Shown: positions 1 to 7,675 of the stretch, one piece after another | How the letters are laid out: the number at the start of each line of letters is the position of its first letter | Numbering within the stretch: the stretch's first letter is position 1 | From: [Mycobacterium] manitobense | GTDB lineage: Bacteria; Actinomycetota; Actinomycetes; Mycobacteriales; Mycobacteriaceae | Direction: 5' to 3' | Length of the DNA: 39,963 nt | Assembly (NCBI RefSeq): GCF_025821665.1 | Contig: NZ_JACKSJ010000188.1 | Coordinates: 1 to 39,963 of the forward strand | The notes under the pieces: generated by a model | The model's database searches: none | What the model was told of the DNA's origin: nothing | Seen by the model: the letters and a program-made list of their open reading frames with translations, nothing else | Position numbers and translations under genes: made by a program

Positions 1-1154
1 GCGAGCGCGGCCTGCCGCCGGTCCTGCGGCAGCGCGGCGACGTCGGCCACGGCGGAGGCGATCTCGGCGCGCAGGTGCTCCACCGAGTCGAGGTCGATGC
101 GCAGCCGGCGCCGGACGCCCTGCTGGGTGAGGGTGGCGACGCGCCGCAGCCAGCGTGGCCGCCCGCCCAGGAACTGCGAGATGCCGTACGCGCGACGCAG
201 ATACAGGTGCGCGTCGTGTTCCCAGGTGATGCCGATGCCGCCCAGCACCTGGATGCCGTCCTTGGCGTTGGCCTTCGCCGACTCGATGCCGGTGGCGGCC
301 GCCACGGCCGCGGCGATCGACAGCTGGTCGTCGTCGGACTCGGCTGCGGCCCGGGCCGCGTCCGCCGCGGCCACCGACGCCTGCTCCGAGCGCAACAGCA
401 TCTCGGCGCACATGTGCTTGATGGCCTGGAAGCTGCCGATCGGCTTGCCGAACTGCTCGCGCACCTTGGCGTAGTCGGTGGCGGTGCGCAGCAGCCAGTG
501 GGCCAGGCCCGCGGCCTCGGCCGCCAGCACCGTCGCGGCCAGGTCGGCGAACCGTCGCGTGGAGACCGGCAGTTCGGTCGCCGGTGCGCCGTCGAGCACC
601 ACCCGCGCAAGCGGACGGGAGAAGTCGGTCGGCGTCAGCGGTTCCACCGTCACGCCGTCCGCCCCGGCGTCGATCAGCAGCACCTTGTCACCCGCGGAGA
701 GCAGCAGCAGACCGGCTGGATCGGCGCCGAGCACGTGGCCCGCGGTGCCCGAGACCCGGTTCCCGTCCACCCGCACGTCGGTGTCCAGCGCGACGCCCGC
801 GGTGCGTTCACCCGTCATCAGCGCCTCGAGCCACTCACCGGGCGCGACGAGTGTCGCCAGCGCCGTCGTGGCGACCGGTCCCGGCACCAGCGCGGCCGCC
901 GCCTCCTCGACCATCGCGCACAGGTCGGCGATCGTGCCGCCGGCGCCGCCTTGGTCTTCGTCGACCGCCACGCCGAAGATGCCTAGTTCGGCCAGGCCTG
1001 CGTACGGGGCCTTCCAGGCGTCGCGGTCGCCCTGCTCCACGTCGCGGGCAGCGCTCACCGCATTCGAGCCGGCGGCCCAGCTCCGCACCAGTTCACGGGC
1101 AGCGGACTGCTCGTCAGTGCCGGACTCCGACCCCGACATGACCGACTGGGTCAT
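1..1154 (-). CDS. fadE34: Acyl-CoA dehydrogenase FadE34 (ChsE3-like), N-terminal part, cut by window edge
   Basis: The frame runs without a stop from an ATG at 1154 to the left edge, giving 384 residues of the N-terminal part. The sequence reads as an acyl-CoA dehydrogenase: an alpha-helical N domain, a middle beta domain, and near residue 232 the family signature REQFGKPIGSFQAIKH, followed by GGIGITWEHDAHLYLRR. FadE34 is known as a single-chain, two-domain enzyme of about 710 residues that dehydrogenates the C24 CoA thioester of the cholesterol side chain; the visible part would be its first domain. AGGAGG lies 8 bases before the ATG (complement of 1162-1167). It is divergent from kstR across one KstR operator, so repression until sterol-CoA appears is expected. 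The exact FadE number rests on context and length beyond the edge is unseen. Confidence 0.8.
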   Translation of the reverse strand, partial: MTQSVMSGSESGTDEQSAARELVRSWAAGSNAVSAARDVEQGDRDAWKAPYAGLAELGIFGVAVDEDQGGAGGTIADLCAMVEEAAAALVPGPVATTALATLVAPGEWLEALMTGERTAGVALDTDVRVDGNRVSGTAGHVLGADPAGLLLLSAGDKVLLIDAGADGVTVEPLTPTDFSRPLARVVLDGAPATELPVSTRRFADLAATVLAAEAAGLAHWLLRTATDYAKVREQFGKPIGSFQAIKHMCAEMLLRSEQASVAAADAARAAAESDDDQLSIAAAVAAATGIESAKANAKDGIQVLGGIGITWEHDAHLYLRRAYGISQFLGGRPRWLRRVATLTQQGVRRRLRIDLDSVEHLRAEIASAVADVAALPQDRRQAAL

Positions 1155-1161
1155 CTACCGG

Positions 1162-1167
1162 CCTCCT
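1162..1167 (-). promoter_or_regulatory. Ribosome binding site of fadE34
   Basis: Read on the minus strand this is AGGAGG, eight bases before the ATG at 1154. It fixes the start of the acyl-CoA dehydrogenase frame and shows that this gene has a leader, unlike many others in the window. Confidence 0.7.
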
Positions 1168-1197
1168 AGCCTAGGGCGAGAAGGACATGCTTCTCAC

Positions 1198-1211
1198 TAG
1201 AACGTGTTCTA
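1198..1211. promoter_or_regulatory. KstR operator between fadE34 and kstR
   Basis: The sequence TAGAACGTGTTCTA is an inverted repeat (arms TAGAAC and GTTCTA around GT). It fits the published KstR consensus TnnAACnnGTTnnA at every fixed position. It sits between the divergent starts of fadE34 (1154) and kstR (1353), so one site can silence the catabolic gene and the repressor's own gene. Confidence 0.9.
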
Positions 1212-1352
1212 ATGGTGCCAGCGTTCGACCGTCAAGTCGACCGGCATCACAGCAGGACAGGTCGCTGCTGCAGCGGCACTGAGGTGAGAAAATGGGGTTG
1301 GGCATGCGTATCGTTTCGGGTGGATACGCACGATGAAGGAGTTTTCCGCTGC

Positions 1353-2015
1353 ATGTCGTCGCCAGCACAATCTTCGGGCTCGGACTCGCGGCCACGTGAG
1401 GTGATGAACGTGTCGGTCCTCGCGGAATCCGAACTCGGCTCCGAAGCGCAGCGGGAGCGGCGCAAGCGCATCCTGGACGCGACCCTGGCCATCGCCTCCA
1501 AGGGCGGCTACGAGGCCGTGCAGATGCGCGCCGTCGCCGAACGCGCCGACGTCGCCGTCGGCACCCTGTACCGCTACTTCCCCTCGAAGGTGCACCTGCT
1601 CGTCTCCGCGCTCGGCCGGGAGTTCGAGCGCATCGACGCCAAGACCGACCGCGCCGCCCTGTCGGGTGGGACTCCCTACCAGCGGCTGAACTTCATGGTC
1701 GGCAAGCTCAACCGCGCCATGCAGCGCAACCCGCTGCTGACCGAGGCGATGACGCGCGCGTTCGTGTTCGCCGATGCCTCGGCCGCCGGTGAGGTCGACC
1801 ATGTCGGCAAGCTGATGGACTCGATGTTCGCCCGCGCGATGAGCGACGGCGAACCCACCGAGGACCAGTACCACATCGCCCGCGTGATCTCCGACGTGTG
1901 GTTGTCGAACTTGCTGGCCTGGCTGACCCGCCGGGCGTCGGCCACGGACGTGAGCAAGCGGCTGGACCTCGCGGTGCGGCTGCTGATCGGCGACGGGGAC
2001 CACCCCAAGATCTGA
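1353..2015 (+). CDS. kstR: KstR, TetR-family repressor of cholesterol catabolism
   Basis: KstR represses the mycobacterial sterol-degradation regulon and is released by sterol-derived CoA thioesters. The protein has a TetR helix-turn-helix near residues 30-75 (RRKRILDATLAIASKGGYEA, then VAVGTLYRYFPSKVHLL) and an all-helical ligand and dimer domain. It closely matches remembered mycobacterial KstR sequences over its whole length. The ATG at 1353 (220 aa) has AAGGAG 12 bases upstream and agrees with remembered M. smegmatis homologues. A second ATG at 1404 (203 aa), preceded by GAGG, corresponds to the shorter M. tuberculosis form and could also be used. The operator at 1198-1211 implies autorepression. 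Confidence 0.95.
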   Translation: MSSPAQSSGSDSRPREVMNVSVLAESELGSEAQRERRKRILDATLAIASKGGYEAVQMRAVAERADVAVGTLYRYFPSKVHLLVSALGREFERIDAKTDRAALSGGTPYQRLNFMVGKLNRAMQRNPLLTEAMTRAFVFADASAAGEVDHVGKLMDSMFARAMSDGEPTEDQYHIARVISDVWLSNLLAWLTRRASATDVSKRLDLAVRLLIGDGDHPKI

Positions 2016-2032
2016 GGCAGGGGGAAGGTCCG

Positions 2033-2062
2033 GCGGGCAGGAGCGAAGCGACCCGGGGAATG
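2033..2062. repeat. Possible short dispersed intergenic element
   Basis: Between kstR and otsB lies a G/A-rich stretch containing GGAGCGAAGCGACCCGGGGA. I recall similar GAGCGAAGCGA-type strings recurring in intergenic DNA of fast-growing mycobacteria, but only one copy is in this window, so this is a lead and not a demonstrated repeat. Confidence 0.3.
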
Positions 2063-2070
2063 ATGGCGTT

Positions 2071-2814
2071 GTGCTCCCTGCCGATCTGACCCGCGCGCTC
2101 GACGGCCTCGCCGCCACACCCCGCCTGCTCGTCGTCTCCGATTTCGACGGGACGCTGGCGCCTATCGTCAGCGATCCGTCCGCCGCCCGCGCCCTGCCCG
2201 CCTCCGCCGAGGCGCTGACCGCGCTGGCCGATCTCCCCGACACCGCCACGGCCCTGGTGTCCGGTCGGGCGCTGGGCGTGCTGCGCGAGCTGTCGGCGAT
2301 GCCCTCGGCGGTGCACCTGGTGGGCAGTCACGGCGCGGAGTTCGACACCGGCTTCACCCATGATGTGGACGAAGAGCTGCTGGCCCGGATCGTCGCCGAA
2401 CTGCGCGAGATCGCCGCGGACCGGCCGGGGGTGACGGTGGAGACGAAGCCGGCGAGCGTGGCGCTGCACGTGCGCAACGCGAGCCCTGCCGACGGTGAGG
2501 CCGCACTGGCCGCCGCGAAGGAGGCGGCCACGGCCTGGGATGCGCAGGCCACCGCAGGCAAGGCCGTGCTGGAGTTCGCGGTGATCTCCACCGACAAGGG
2601 CGAGGCCGTCGACATCCTTCGTACGCAGACCGGTGCGACGGCGGTGATCTTCCTCGGCGACGACGTCACCGACGAGAAGGCCTTCCGCCGGATGCGCGAC
2701 GGCGACGTCGGGGTGAAGGTCGGGCCGGGCGAGTCGCTGGCGGTCTACCGGGTCGACGCACCCGAGGACGTCGCGGAGGCGCTCGGGTACCTGCTGGCCG
2801 CGCGGCGCGGCTGA
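2071..2814 (+). CDS. otsB: Trehalose-6-phosphate phosphatase (OtsB type)
   Basis: A 247-residue HAD-superfamily phosphatase predicted to hydrolyse trehalose 6-phosphate to trehalose, the last step of the OtsAB pathway. Motif I is DFDGTLAP, with Asp24 as nucleophile and Asp26 as acid/base. A family block reads GSHGAEF, then KAVLEFAVISTDKGEAV, and the metal-binding HAD motif is FLGDDVTDEKAF. The length suits a single-domain OtsB. The start is GTG at 2071. AATGAT lies exactly six bases before it, a near match to the leaderless pattern seen elsewhere here, and no good ribosome binding site is visible. It lies in the same direction as kstR and a kinase. From memory it is absent here in M. tuberculosis and present in M. 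smegmatis. Confidence 0.85.
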   Translation: MLPADLTRALDGLAATPRLLVVSDFDGTLAPIVSDPSAARALPASAEALTALADLPDTATALVSGRALGVLRELSAMPSAVHLVGSHGAEFDTGFTHDVDEELLARIVAELREIAADRPGVTVETKPASVALHVRNASPADGEAALAAAKEAATAWDAQATAGKAVLEFAVISTDKGEAVDILRTQTGATAVIFLGDDVTDEKAFRRMRDGDVGVKVGPGESLAVYRVDAPEDVAEALGYLLAARRG

Positions 2815-2857
2815 AAAGGGTTCGACCCCGGTCACTTCGGCGGCCATACTGGCGCGG

Positions 2858-3784
2858 ATGCTGACTCCCGACGACATCGCCGCGCGTACCGCCCGCGCCG
2901 TCGCGGCGGCCGCCGCGGCAGGCCGCGACCTCGGAATCCGGTTCGACGAACCGAGAGTGCTCTACGACGTCTTCTCGGTGATCGTCCATCTGGCGCCTGC
3001 GCCGGTGGTGGTCCGGGTGCCGACGGTGCTGCCGCGGTCGATGGCCGCCGATCCCGACCGGCAGGCGGCGCAGCAGCGCTCGGAGCTGGCGGTGGCGGGG
3101 TGGCTCGCCGACCGCGGACATCCGGTCGTACCGCCCTCACCTCTGGTGGCACGCGAACCCGTTCGGCGCGATGGCTTTTCGATGACGTTCTGGAAGTATC
3201 TCGAAGAGATACCCGGTGCGGAGCCGGACTGGCCGCGGCGCTGCGAGGCGACCGCGCGGCTGCATGCCGCGCTGCGTGACTGCGACGCAGCGGAACTGGG
3301 ATTCTGGACGCAGTTCACCGGCTACATCCCCGAGGGGCTCGCGGAACTTTCCCGGCGGCCCGACCTGATGGCACCCGCGGATGTGGCACGCGCGCAGAGG
3401 GAATGGGCGACGATCGCACCGGTCTTCGCGTCGCGGGCGGCGTTCGAGGCGGAGTTCCCCGGCGTGGACGTGCAACCGATCCACGGCGACGCACCCTTCT
3501 ACAACATGATCGCGACGCCGTCGGGCGAGTACTGGTCGGACTTCGAGCTGGTCACACTCGGTGCCGTGGAGTCCGACCTCGCGCTCGCGGGTGCCGAGGG
3601 GGTGGCCGCCTACGATGCGGCCGCGGCGCGGCTGGGGATGCGGGTGCTCGACTCACGGGTGCTCGCGCTCACCGAAGCCGCCGGCCGGCTCGCCGCGGTC
3701 GCAGCCCTGGCGATGGCGCCGCAGCTGCCGATGCTCGCCGACGCGCTGCGTCCGACGGTCGACGAGTGGCGCTCGCTGAACTAG
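2858..3784 (+). CDS. APH/choline-kinase-fold phosphotransferase, substrate unknown
   Basis: A 308-residue protein of the aminoglycoside-phosphotransferase/choline-kinase fold. The catalytic loop is HGDAPFYNM (His209, Asp211, Asn216), followed by a metal-binding DFE (Asp228). The N-terminal lobe has VVVRVPTVLP as a possible ATP-site strand and lysine-equivalent region. The substrate cannot be told from sequence; this fold covers sugar, choline, antibiotic and acyl-CoA-domain-linked kinases. CATACT lies seven bases before the ATG and no ribosome binding site is evident. The last bases overlap the end of the convergent LacI-type gene by 4 bp. Proximity to otsB allows a role in sugar metabolism, but that is only inference. 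Confidence 0.75.
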   Translation: MLTPDDIAARTARAVAAAAAAGRDLGIRFDEPRVLYDVFSVIVHLAPAPVVVRVPTVLPRSMAADPDRQAAQQRSELAVAGWLADRGHPVVPPSPLVAREPVRRDGFSMTFWKYLEEIPGAEPDWPRRCEATARLHAALRDCDAAELGFWTQFTGYIPEGLAELSRRPDLMAPADVARAQREWATIAPVFASRAAFEAEFPGVDVQPIHGDAPFYNMIATPSGEYWSDFELVTLGAVESDLALAGAEGVAAYDAAAARLGMRVLDSRVLALTEAAGRLAAVAALAMAPQLPMLADALRPTVDEWRSLN

Positions 3785-4881
3785 GCGGGTGGACCGGACG
3801 TGCGGCCGCGGATCAGCTCGGTGTCGAGCAGTTCGACCTCCGGCAGCCCCGACCGTGGCGGGTGGTGCAGCAACCGGCCGGCTCGCCTGCCCTTGTCCAT
3901 GCTGGGTTGCACCACGGTGGTCAGGCCGCGGCGCAGCGCGTCGGGGATGCCGTCGAAACCCGTCACGGTCATCTGGCCGGGCACGTAGATGCCGCGGCCG
4001 CGCAGGTGGTCCATCGCCGACAGCGCCAGCACGTCGGCGGTGCACATCAGCGCGGTGATCCGCGGATTGGCGTTCAGCGCCACCTCGGCCGCGGCCCCGC
4101 CGGACGAGGGCAGGTGCTCGTAACTCTCGACCACCGTCAGCGATTCGCGTGACAGTCCGGCCGCGGCGAGTGCGTCGTACACCCCGTTGACGCGTTCGCG
4201 CTGAACGTGGAAGTGGGGCGTGGACAACCGCTGCGGGTCGGCCACCGCCGGCTTGACCGTGCCGTTCGGCGGCTCCATACCCAGCCGCATCGTCAGCAGT
4301 CCGATCTGCTGATGGCCCAGTCCGACAACGTGTTCGGCGAGGCGGCGCATCGCCGTCCGGTCGTCGATGCCGACCCGCGACAGGCCCGGCACGTCCTTGG
4401 GCTGGTCGACCACCACCACCGGCAGGTGCCGCTGCTGGACCACAGGGAGGTACGGGTCGTCGTCGGAGGCGGAGTACACCACGAAGCCGTCGACCCCGGC
4501 GGCCAGCACGGCGGCCGACCCGTCCTCGACGCTGCGGTTGGGCCCGATGGCCACCAGAAGCAGGCCCTGTCCGGCCTCCTCGCATGATTCGGCAAGGCCG
4601 GCAACGAAATCGAGGGCCGCCGGATCGCTGAACGAGTAGTTGAGCGGCTCGGTGATCATCAGCCCCACCGCACCGGCCCGGCGGGTGCGCAGTGACCGGG
4701 CCACCGGATCCGGTCCGGGATAGCCGAGTTGCTTGGCAGCGGCGAAGATTCGGTCACGCAGGTCCGACGACAACTGGTCGGGCCGGTTGTACGCGTTGGA
4801 GATCGTGGTCCGCGAAACCTTGAGTTCGGCGGCCAGTGAGGCCAGGGTCGCACGCCGGCGCGGGTGCGGACTCCTCGACAT
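3781..4881 (-). CDS. LacI/GalR-family transcriptional regulator (Rv3575c-like)
   Basis: A 366-residue regulator. The N-terminal helix-turn-helix spans about residues 11-35 (TLASLAAELKVSRTTISNAY), followed by the hinge region QLGYPGPDPVARSLR. A periplasmic-binding-protein-like sensor domain follows (VGLMITEPLNYSF, then VTGFDGIPDALRRG near the C-terminus). The effector is unknown; LacI proteins usually bind sugars or nucleosides. It converges on the kinase gene with a 4-bp overlap, and the neighbouring otsB makes a sugar link worth considering. TAACCT lies eight bases before the ATG, and a 14-bp perfect palindrome sits at 4903-4916, a candidate autoregulatory operator. It occupies the place of Rv3575c in M. 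tuberculosis. Confidence 0.9.
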   Translation of the reverse strand: MSRSPHPRRRATLASLAAELKVSRTTISNAYNRPDQLSSDLRDRIFAAAKQLGYPGPDPVARSLRTRRAGAVGLMITEPLNYSFSDPAALDFVAGLAESCEEAGQGLLLVAIGPNRSVEDGSAAVLAAGVDGFVVYSASDDDPYLPVVQQRHLPVVVVDQPKDVPGLSRVGIDDRTAMRRLAEHVVGLGHQQIGLLTMRLGMEPPNGTVKPAVADPQRLSTPHFHVQRERVNGVYDALAAAGLSRESLTVVESYEHLPSSGGAAAEVALNANPRITALMCTADVLALSAMDHLRGRGIYVPGQMTVTGFDGIPDALRRGLTTVVQPSMDKGRRAGRLLHHPPRSGLPEVELLDTELIRGRTSGPPA

Positions 4882-4902
4882 GCTGTGTCAGGTTAGCGGA
4901 CG

Positions 4903-4916
4903 CGCCGTCGACGGCG
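4903..4916. promoter_or_regulatory. 14-bp perfect palindrome upstream of the LacI-type gene
   Basis: CGCCGTCGACGGCG is a perfect palindrome with a central CG step, as many LacI-family operators have. It lies 22 bp upstream of the regulator's ATG and 17 bp beyond the stop of znuB. It could be an operator or part of a weak GC-rich terminator for the znu transcript; no T-run follows it. Confidence 0.4.
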
Positions 4917-4933
4917 AGTCCGGTGCCGTCCGG

Positions 4934-5800
4934 TCAGGTGACGAGCACGCGGTTCGCCGACGACCGCAGCCCGCGCTGCGCCGCCCACACCACCGCCCAG
5001 ACCGCGCACGCGATGGTGACGACGACGAAGCTCGGCGGGGCGTTGAACATCGCCGACACTCCCAGTCCCAGCCACACCGACACGAGGCTGATCAGCGTCG
5101 CGACGCCGATCGCCGCGGGGGGCCGTGGCGTGAGCATGATGGCCGCGGCCGCCGGGGTGACGACGAGCGCGAACAGCAGCAGCGTTCCGACGGCTTGCAC
5201 AGCCATCGTCACGGTCAGGCCCAGCAGCACCATGAACGTGATGGACAGCCCGCGCACCGGCACTCCGCGGGCGTCGGCCACCTGCGCGTTGATCGAGGTG
5301 AACAGCAGCGGCCGGTAGATGACGCCGATGCTGAGCACCACCATCGCGAGCAGCACGGCGAAGGTGAGCAGTTGCTGATCGGTGATGGCCAGCAGGTTGC
5401 CGAACAGCACGTTGGTCAGGGTGCTCGAGTTGCGGGTGGCCAGCGAGTTGAACAGCAGACCGAGACCGGTGGCCATCGCCAGCACGGTTCCGGTGGCGAC
5501 CTCCCGGTCGGCGGCGCGGCGCCCCAGCGCGCCGATGACCAGTGCTCCCCCGACACAGAACACTCCGAGTCCGAGCACCACCGGCAGACCGAGCAGCACG
5601 GCGCCGGTGGCTCCGGGCAGACCGATGTGCGCGAGTGCGTGCGCGGCGAACGCCGTGTTGCGCACGACGACGAAGTAGCCGATGAGCCCGGCGGCCAGCG
5701 CCACCAGGGTGCCGCCGACCAGGGCGTTGCGCATGAAGCTCGACGTCAGGATCTGCCACCAGTTCTCCTGGTAGCCCAACGCCACCAAAGCCGTGGTCAC
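4934..5800 (-). CDS. znuB: Zinc ABC transporter permease ZnuB
   Basis: A 288-residue integral membrane protein of the ABC-3 (ZnuB/MntB) permease family, with about eight hydrophobic segments spread over its length. The segment GGTLVALAAGLIGYFVVVRN followed by FAAHALAHIGLPGATGAVL is typical of the family. It should form the membrane channel for zinc import together with ZnuC and ZnuA. The GTG start at 5800 directly abuts the last base of znuC (5801), so the two are translated from one mRNA. It is the last gene of the znuA-znuC-znuB operon. Manganese as the substrate is less likely because the operon's promoter carries Zur-type boxes and the neighbours are zinc-sparing genes. Confidence 0.9.
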   Translation of the reverse strand: MTTALVALGYQENWWQILTSSFMRNALVGGTLVALAAGLIGYFVVVRNTAFAAHALAHIGLPGATGAVLLGLPVVLGLGVFCVGGALVIGALGRRAADREVATGTVLAMATGLGLLFNSLATRNSSTLTNVLFGNLLAITDQQLLTFAVLLAMVVLSIGVIYRPLLFTSINAQVADARGVPVRGLSITFMVLLGLTVTMAVQAVGTLLLFALVVTPAAAAIMLTPRPPAAIGVATLISLVSVWLGLGVSAMFNAPPSFVVVTIACAVWAVVWAAQRGLRSSANRVLVT

Positions 5801-6586
5801 TCAGGTCCTCCGCACGTACAGGTCGCCCTGTGGAGTGTGCACGACCTCGACCGTGGTGCCGTACAGGTGGGTCAGCAGTTCCTCGTCGACGACGCCGTCG
5901 ATGGTGTCGTAGTGCGGGTGCCCGTCGAGCAGGTAGACCGCACCGGTGAGCACCCCGAGCAGCGGGTTCAGATCATGGGCGACCACCAGGATGGTCACGC
6001 CCAGCTCGGCGTTGATGCGGCCGAGCAGCGAGACCATCTCGCGCTGATTGCGCGGGTCCAGCGATGCCAGCGGTTCGTCGAGGATCAGCATCTCGGGGCC
6101 GCTCACCAGCGCCTCGGCCAGGGCGACGCGCTGTCGCTGCCCGCCGGAGAGCTGCGACAGCCGCTTGTCGGCCAGCTCGGTCGCGTCGACGGCGGCGAGC
6201 ACCTCGTCGACCCGCATGCGCTGGTCACGGTTCGCGACGCCGAAACCCCAGCGGTGTCCGTTGAGTCCGAGCGTCACCGCGTCGCGCACCCGGATGGCCT
6301 CACCGGTGTGTGAGCCGATTGTCTGCGGCACGTAGCCGATGTGTTCGTTGTCGGTGCCCGGCGGGCGGCCGAACACCTGGACCCGTCCCGCGGAGACGGG
6401 CAGCACTCCGAGCACCACCTGCAGCAGGGTGGTCTTGCCGGTGCCGTTGGAGCCGATGACCGCGACGATCCCGCCCGCGGGGATCTCGAAGTCGGCCTGC
6501 GACCAGACCGTGCGCCCGCCACGGGCAACGGCGGCGCCCTCGAAGGCGAGCGCCGGTGCAGCGGAGACCGGATCAGGCAGGGACAC
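5801..6586 (-). CDS. znuC: Zinc ABC transporter ATPase ZnuC
   Basis: A 261-residue ABC ATPase that powers zinc uptake. Visible motifs are Walker A GSNGTGKTT, the Q-loop in IGYVPQTIG, the signature LSGGQRQRVALAEAL, Walker B MLILDEPLASLD and the H-loop in VAHDLN. The GTG at 6586 is preferred: AAGG lies six bases before it within the end of znuA. A TTG three bases earlier is also open. The gene overlaps znuA by 14 bp and abuts znuB, which indicates translational coupling within one operon. The C-terminal tail (about 50 residues, ending VHTPQGDLYVRRT) is usual for ZnuC/MntB-type ATPases. Confidence 0.93.
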   Translation of the reverse strand: MSLPDPVSAAPALAFEGAAVARGGRTVWSQADFEIPAGGIVAVIGSNGTGKTTLLQVVLGVLPVSAGRVQVFGRPPGTDNEHIGYVPQTIGSHTGEAIRVRDAVTLGLNGHRWGFGVANRDQRMRVDEVLAAVDATELADKRLSQLSGGQRQRVALAEALVSGPEMLILDEPLASLDPRNQREMVSLLGRINAELGVTILVVAHDLNPLLGVLTGAVYLLDGHPHYDTIDGVVDEELLTHLYGTTVEVVHTPQGDLYVRRT

Positions 6587-7601
6587 CAAGCGCCTTCGCG
6601 AGTGCGGTCAACTGGTCGACCTGCCACGACTGGAACGACGAGGCGTCTGCGGGCACCGTCTCGGTCACCTCGACGACCGGCACGCCCGACTTTTCGGCCG
6701 CTGCCCGGATCTGCTGTGGCACAGAGCCTTCGGTCTGAACGTTGTAGACCAGGACATCCACTCCGCGATCCTCGAGCAGCCGCAGGAACGCGTCGAGGTC
6801 GGCGGGCGACGGGTCGGTCTCGCTCGCCGAGGCAGTCCGATAGCCCTCGGGCGTGCGGTCGGTCAGGCCGACGGCGGCGGCCATGTCGTCGAAGACGCTC
6901 TCGGTGGCGGCGTAGGTCTTGCCGGACGCGCCGGCCTTGATCGACGAGATCAGCTCGTCGTACTGCACCAGCGACTCGCCGAACTGAGCGCGCCGCTCGT
7001 CGAAGTAGCCCTTGGCCTCCGGTGCGAGCTTTCCGAGCTCGGCGGTGACGGTGTCGGCGACCGTCGTGACCGCGGTGGGGCTGTACCAGGCGTGCGGGTT
7101 CGGTTCGCCGTCCTCATGTGCGTGGGCGTGGTCTGCGCCGGCCTCGTGGGCGTGTTCTTCGCCGGCCCCGTGCGCGGGCTCGTCGTGCCCGGCCTCGCCG
7201 CCGCCTGCTTCGAGCGCGTCGACCAGCGGTGCGTCCGGCGCCGAGCCGGCCGCCAGCTTGGCGGCCCACTCGTCGTAATGACCGCCGTTGATGACGACCA
7301 GCTGCGCGTCCTCGAACAGCGCGGCATCCTTGGGCGCGGGCTCGAAGTCGTGCGGATCGACGGCCGAGCCGGCGAGCACCGTGGTGACCTTCGCGCACTG
7401 TCCGCCCAGCTCGGAGACGATGTCGCCCCACTGGTCGACGCTCGCCACCACCGACACCGGATCGGTGGGGCACGCCGGCGCGCTGGATTGCGCCGGGGCC
7501 GACGAGCTCTGGTCGCCGTTGCCGCAGGCCGCCGTGCCCAAGGGCAGGACCAGCAGGACACCGGCGGCCATTGTGCGGACCGCAACGCGCTTCGTCGTCA
7601 C
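6573..7601 (-). CDS. znuA: Zinc-binding lipoprotein ZnuA (cluster 9 solute-binding protein)
   Basis: A 342-residue substrate-binding protein that captures zinc outside the membrane for ZnuBC. It starts with a basic then hydrophobic signal segment ending in GTAAC, a probable lipoprotein attachment Cys. The binding fold shows PHDFEP, the metal-site His in NPHAWYSP, and an acidic ligand region near the C-terminus. Between them is the His-rich loop typical of ZnuA, with repeats such as EEHAHEAGADHAHAHEDGE. The GTG at 7601 keeps the positive charges of the signal peptide; TATCGT lies exactly six bases upstream, so the mRNA is probably leaderless. An ATG at 7571 would remove the charged n-region. 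The first gene of znuACB, divergent from a CobW-type gene. Confidence 0.93.
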   Translation of the reverse strand: MTTKRVAVRTMAAGVLLVLPLGTAACGNGDQSSSAPAQSSAPACPTDPVSVVASVDQWGDIVSELGGQCAKVTTVLAGSAVDPHDFEPAPKDAALFEDAQLVVINGGHYDEWAAKLAAGSAPDAPLVDALEAGGGEAGHDEPAHGAGEEHAHEAGADHAHAHEDGEPNPHAWYSPTAVTTVADTVTAELGKLAPEAKGYFDERRAQFGESLVQYDELISSIKAGASGKTYAATESVFDDMAAAVGLTDRTPEGYRTASASETDPSPADLDAFLRLLEDRGVDVLVYNVQTEGSVPQQIRAAAEKSGVPVVEVTETVPADASSFQSWQVDQLTALAKALGVPA

Positions 7602-7602
7602 C

Positions 7603-7617
7603 CGATAACGATAACGG
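7603..7617 (-). promoter_or_regulatory. Candidate Zur box at the znuA promoter (weaker copy)
   Basis: On the minus strand the core ATCGTTATC matches the island's motif TGACAATCGTTTTCA at 8 of 15 positions overall, with the match concentrated in the centre. It covers the predicted -10 element of znuA. An alternative reading is the 21-bp inverted repeat at 7609-7629 with arms CGATAA and TTATCG. Confidence 0.5.
7608..7613 (-). promoter_or_regulatory. Predicted -10 element of znuA (leaderless)
   Basis: TATCGT on the minus strand fits the mycobacterial TANNNT -10 and ends exactly six bases before the GTG at 7601. That spacing places transcription start at the start codon. Confidence 0.6.
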
Positions 7618-7653
7618 TTTGCATTATCGGTGGCGAACCGAGGTCACTGTTAA

Positions 7654-7668
7654 TGGCAATGATTATCA
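7654..7668 (+). promoter_or_regulatory. Zur box at the cobW promoter
   Basis: TGGCAATGATTATCA matches the island motif TGACAATCGTTTTCA at 11 of 15 positions and contains the near-palindrome TGATTATCA. It overlaps the predicted -10 element of the downstream gene, a position suited to repression by zinc-loaded Zur. Confidence 0.75.
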
Positions 7669-7669
7669 T
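7664..7669 (+). promoter_or_regulatory. Predicted -10 element of the CobW-type gene (leaderless)
   Basis: TATCAT fits TANNNT and is followed by exactly six bases before the ATG at 7676, indicating a leaderless transcript. It lies within the Zur-type box. Confidence 0.6.
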
Positions 7670-7675
7670 CAAGCC

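Noticed and set aside
7569..7571. Later ATG as the start of znuA
   Set aside because: It would remove the positive residues of the signal peptide and lose the exact -10 spacing of the GTG at 7601.
5801..7601. Manganese rather than zinc as substrate of the ABC transporter
   Set aside because: Not excluded by sequence, but the His-rich loop, Zur-type boxes and zinc-sparing neighbours favour zinc.
7571..7675. N-terminal extension of the CobW-type GTPase
   Set aside because: It crosses the divergent promoter and the znuA start; the ATG at 7676 has a -10 at the right distance and the expected N-terminus.
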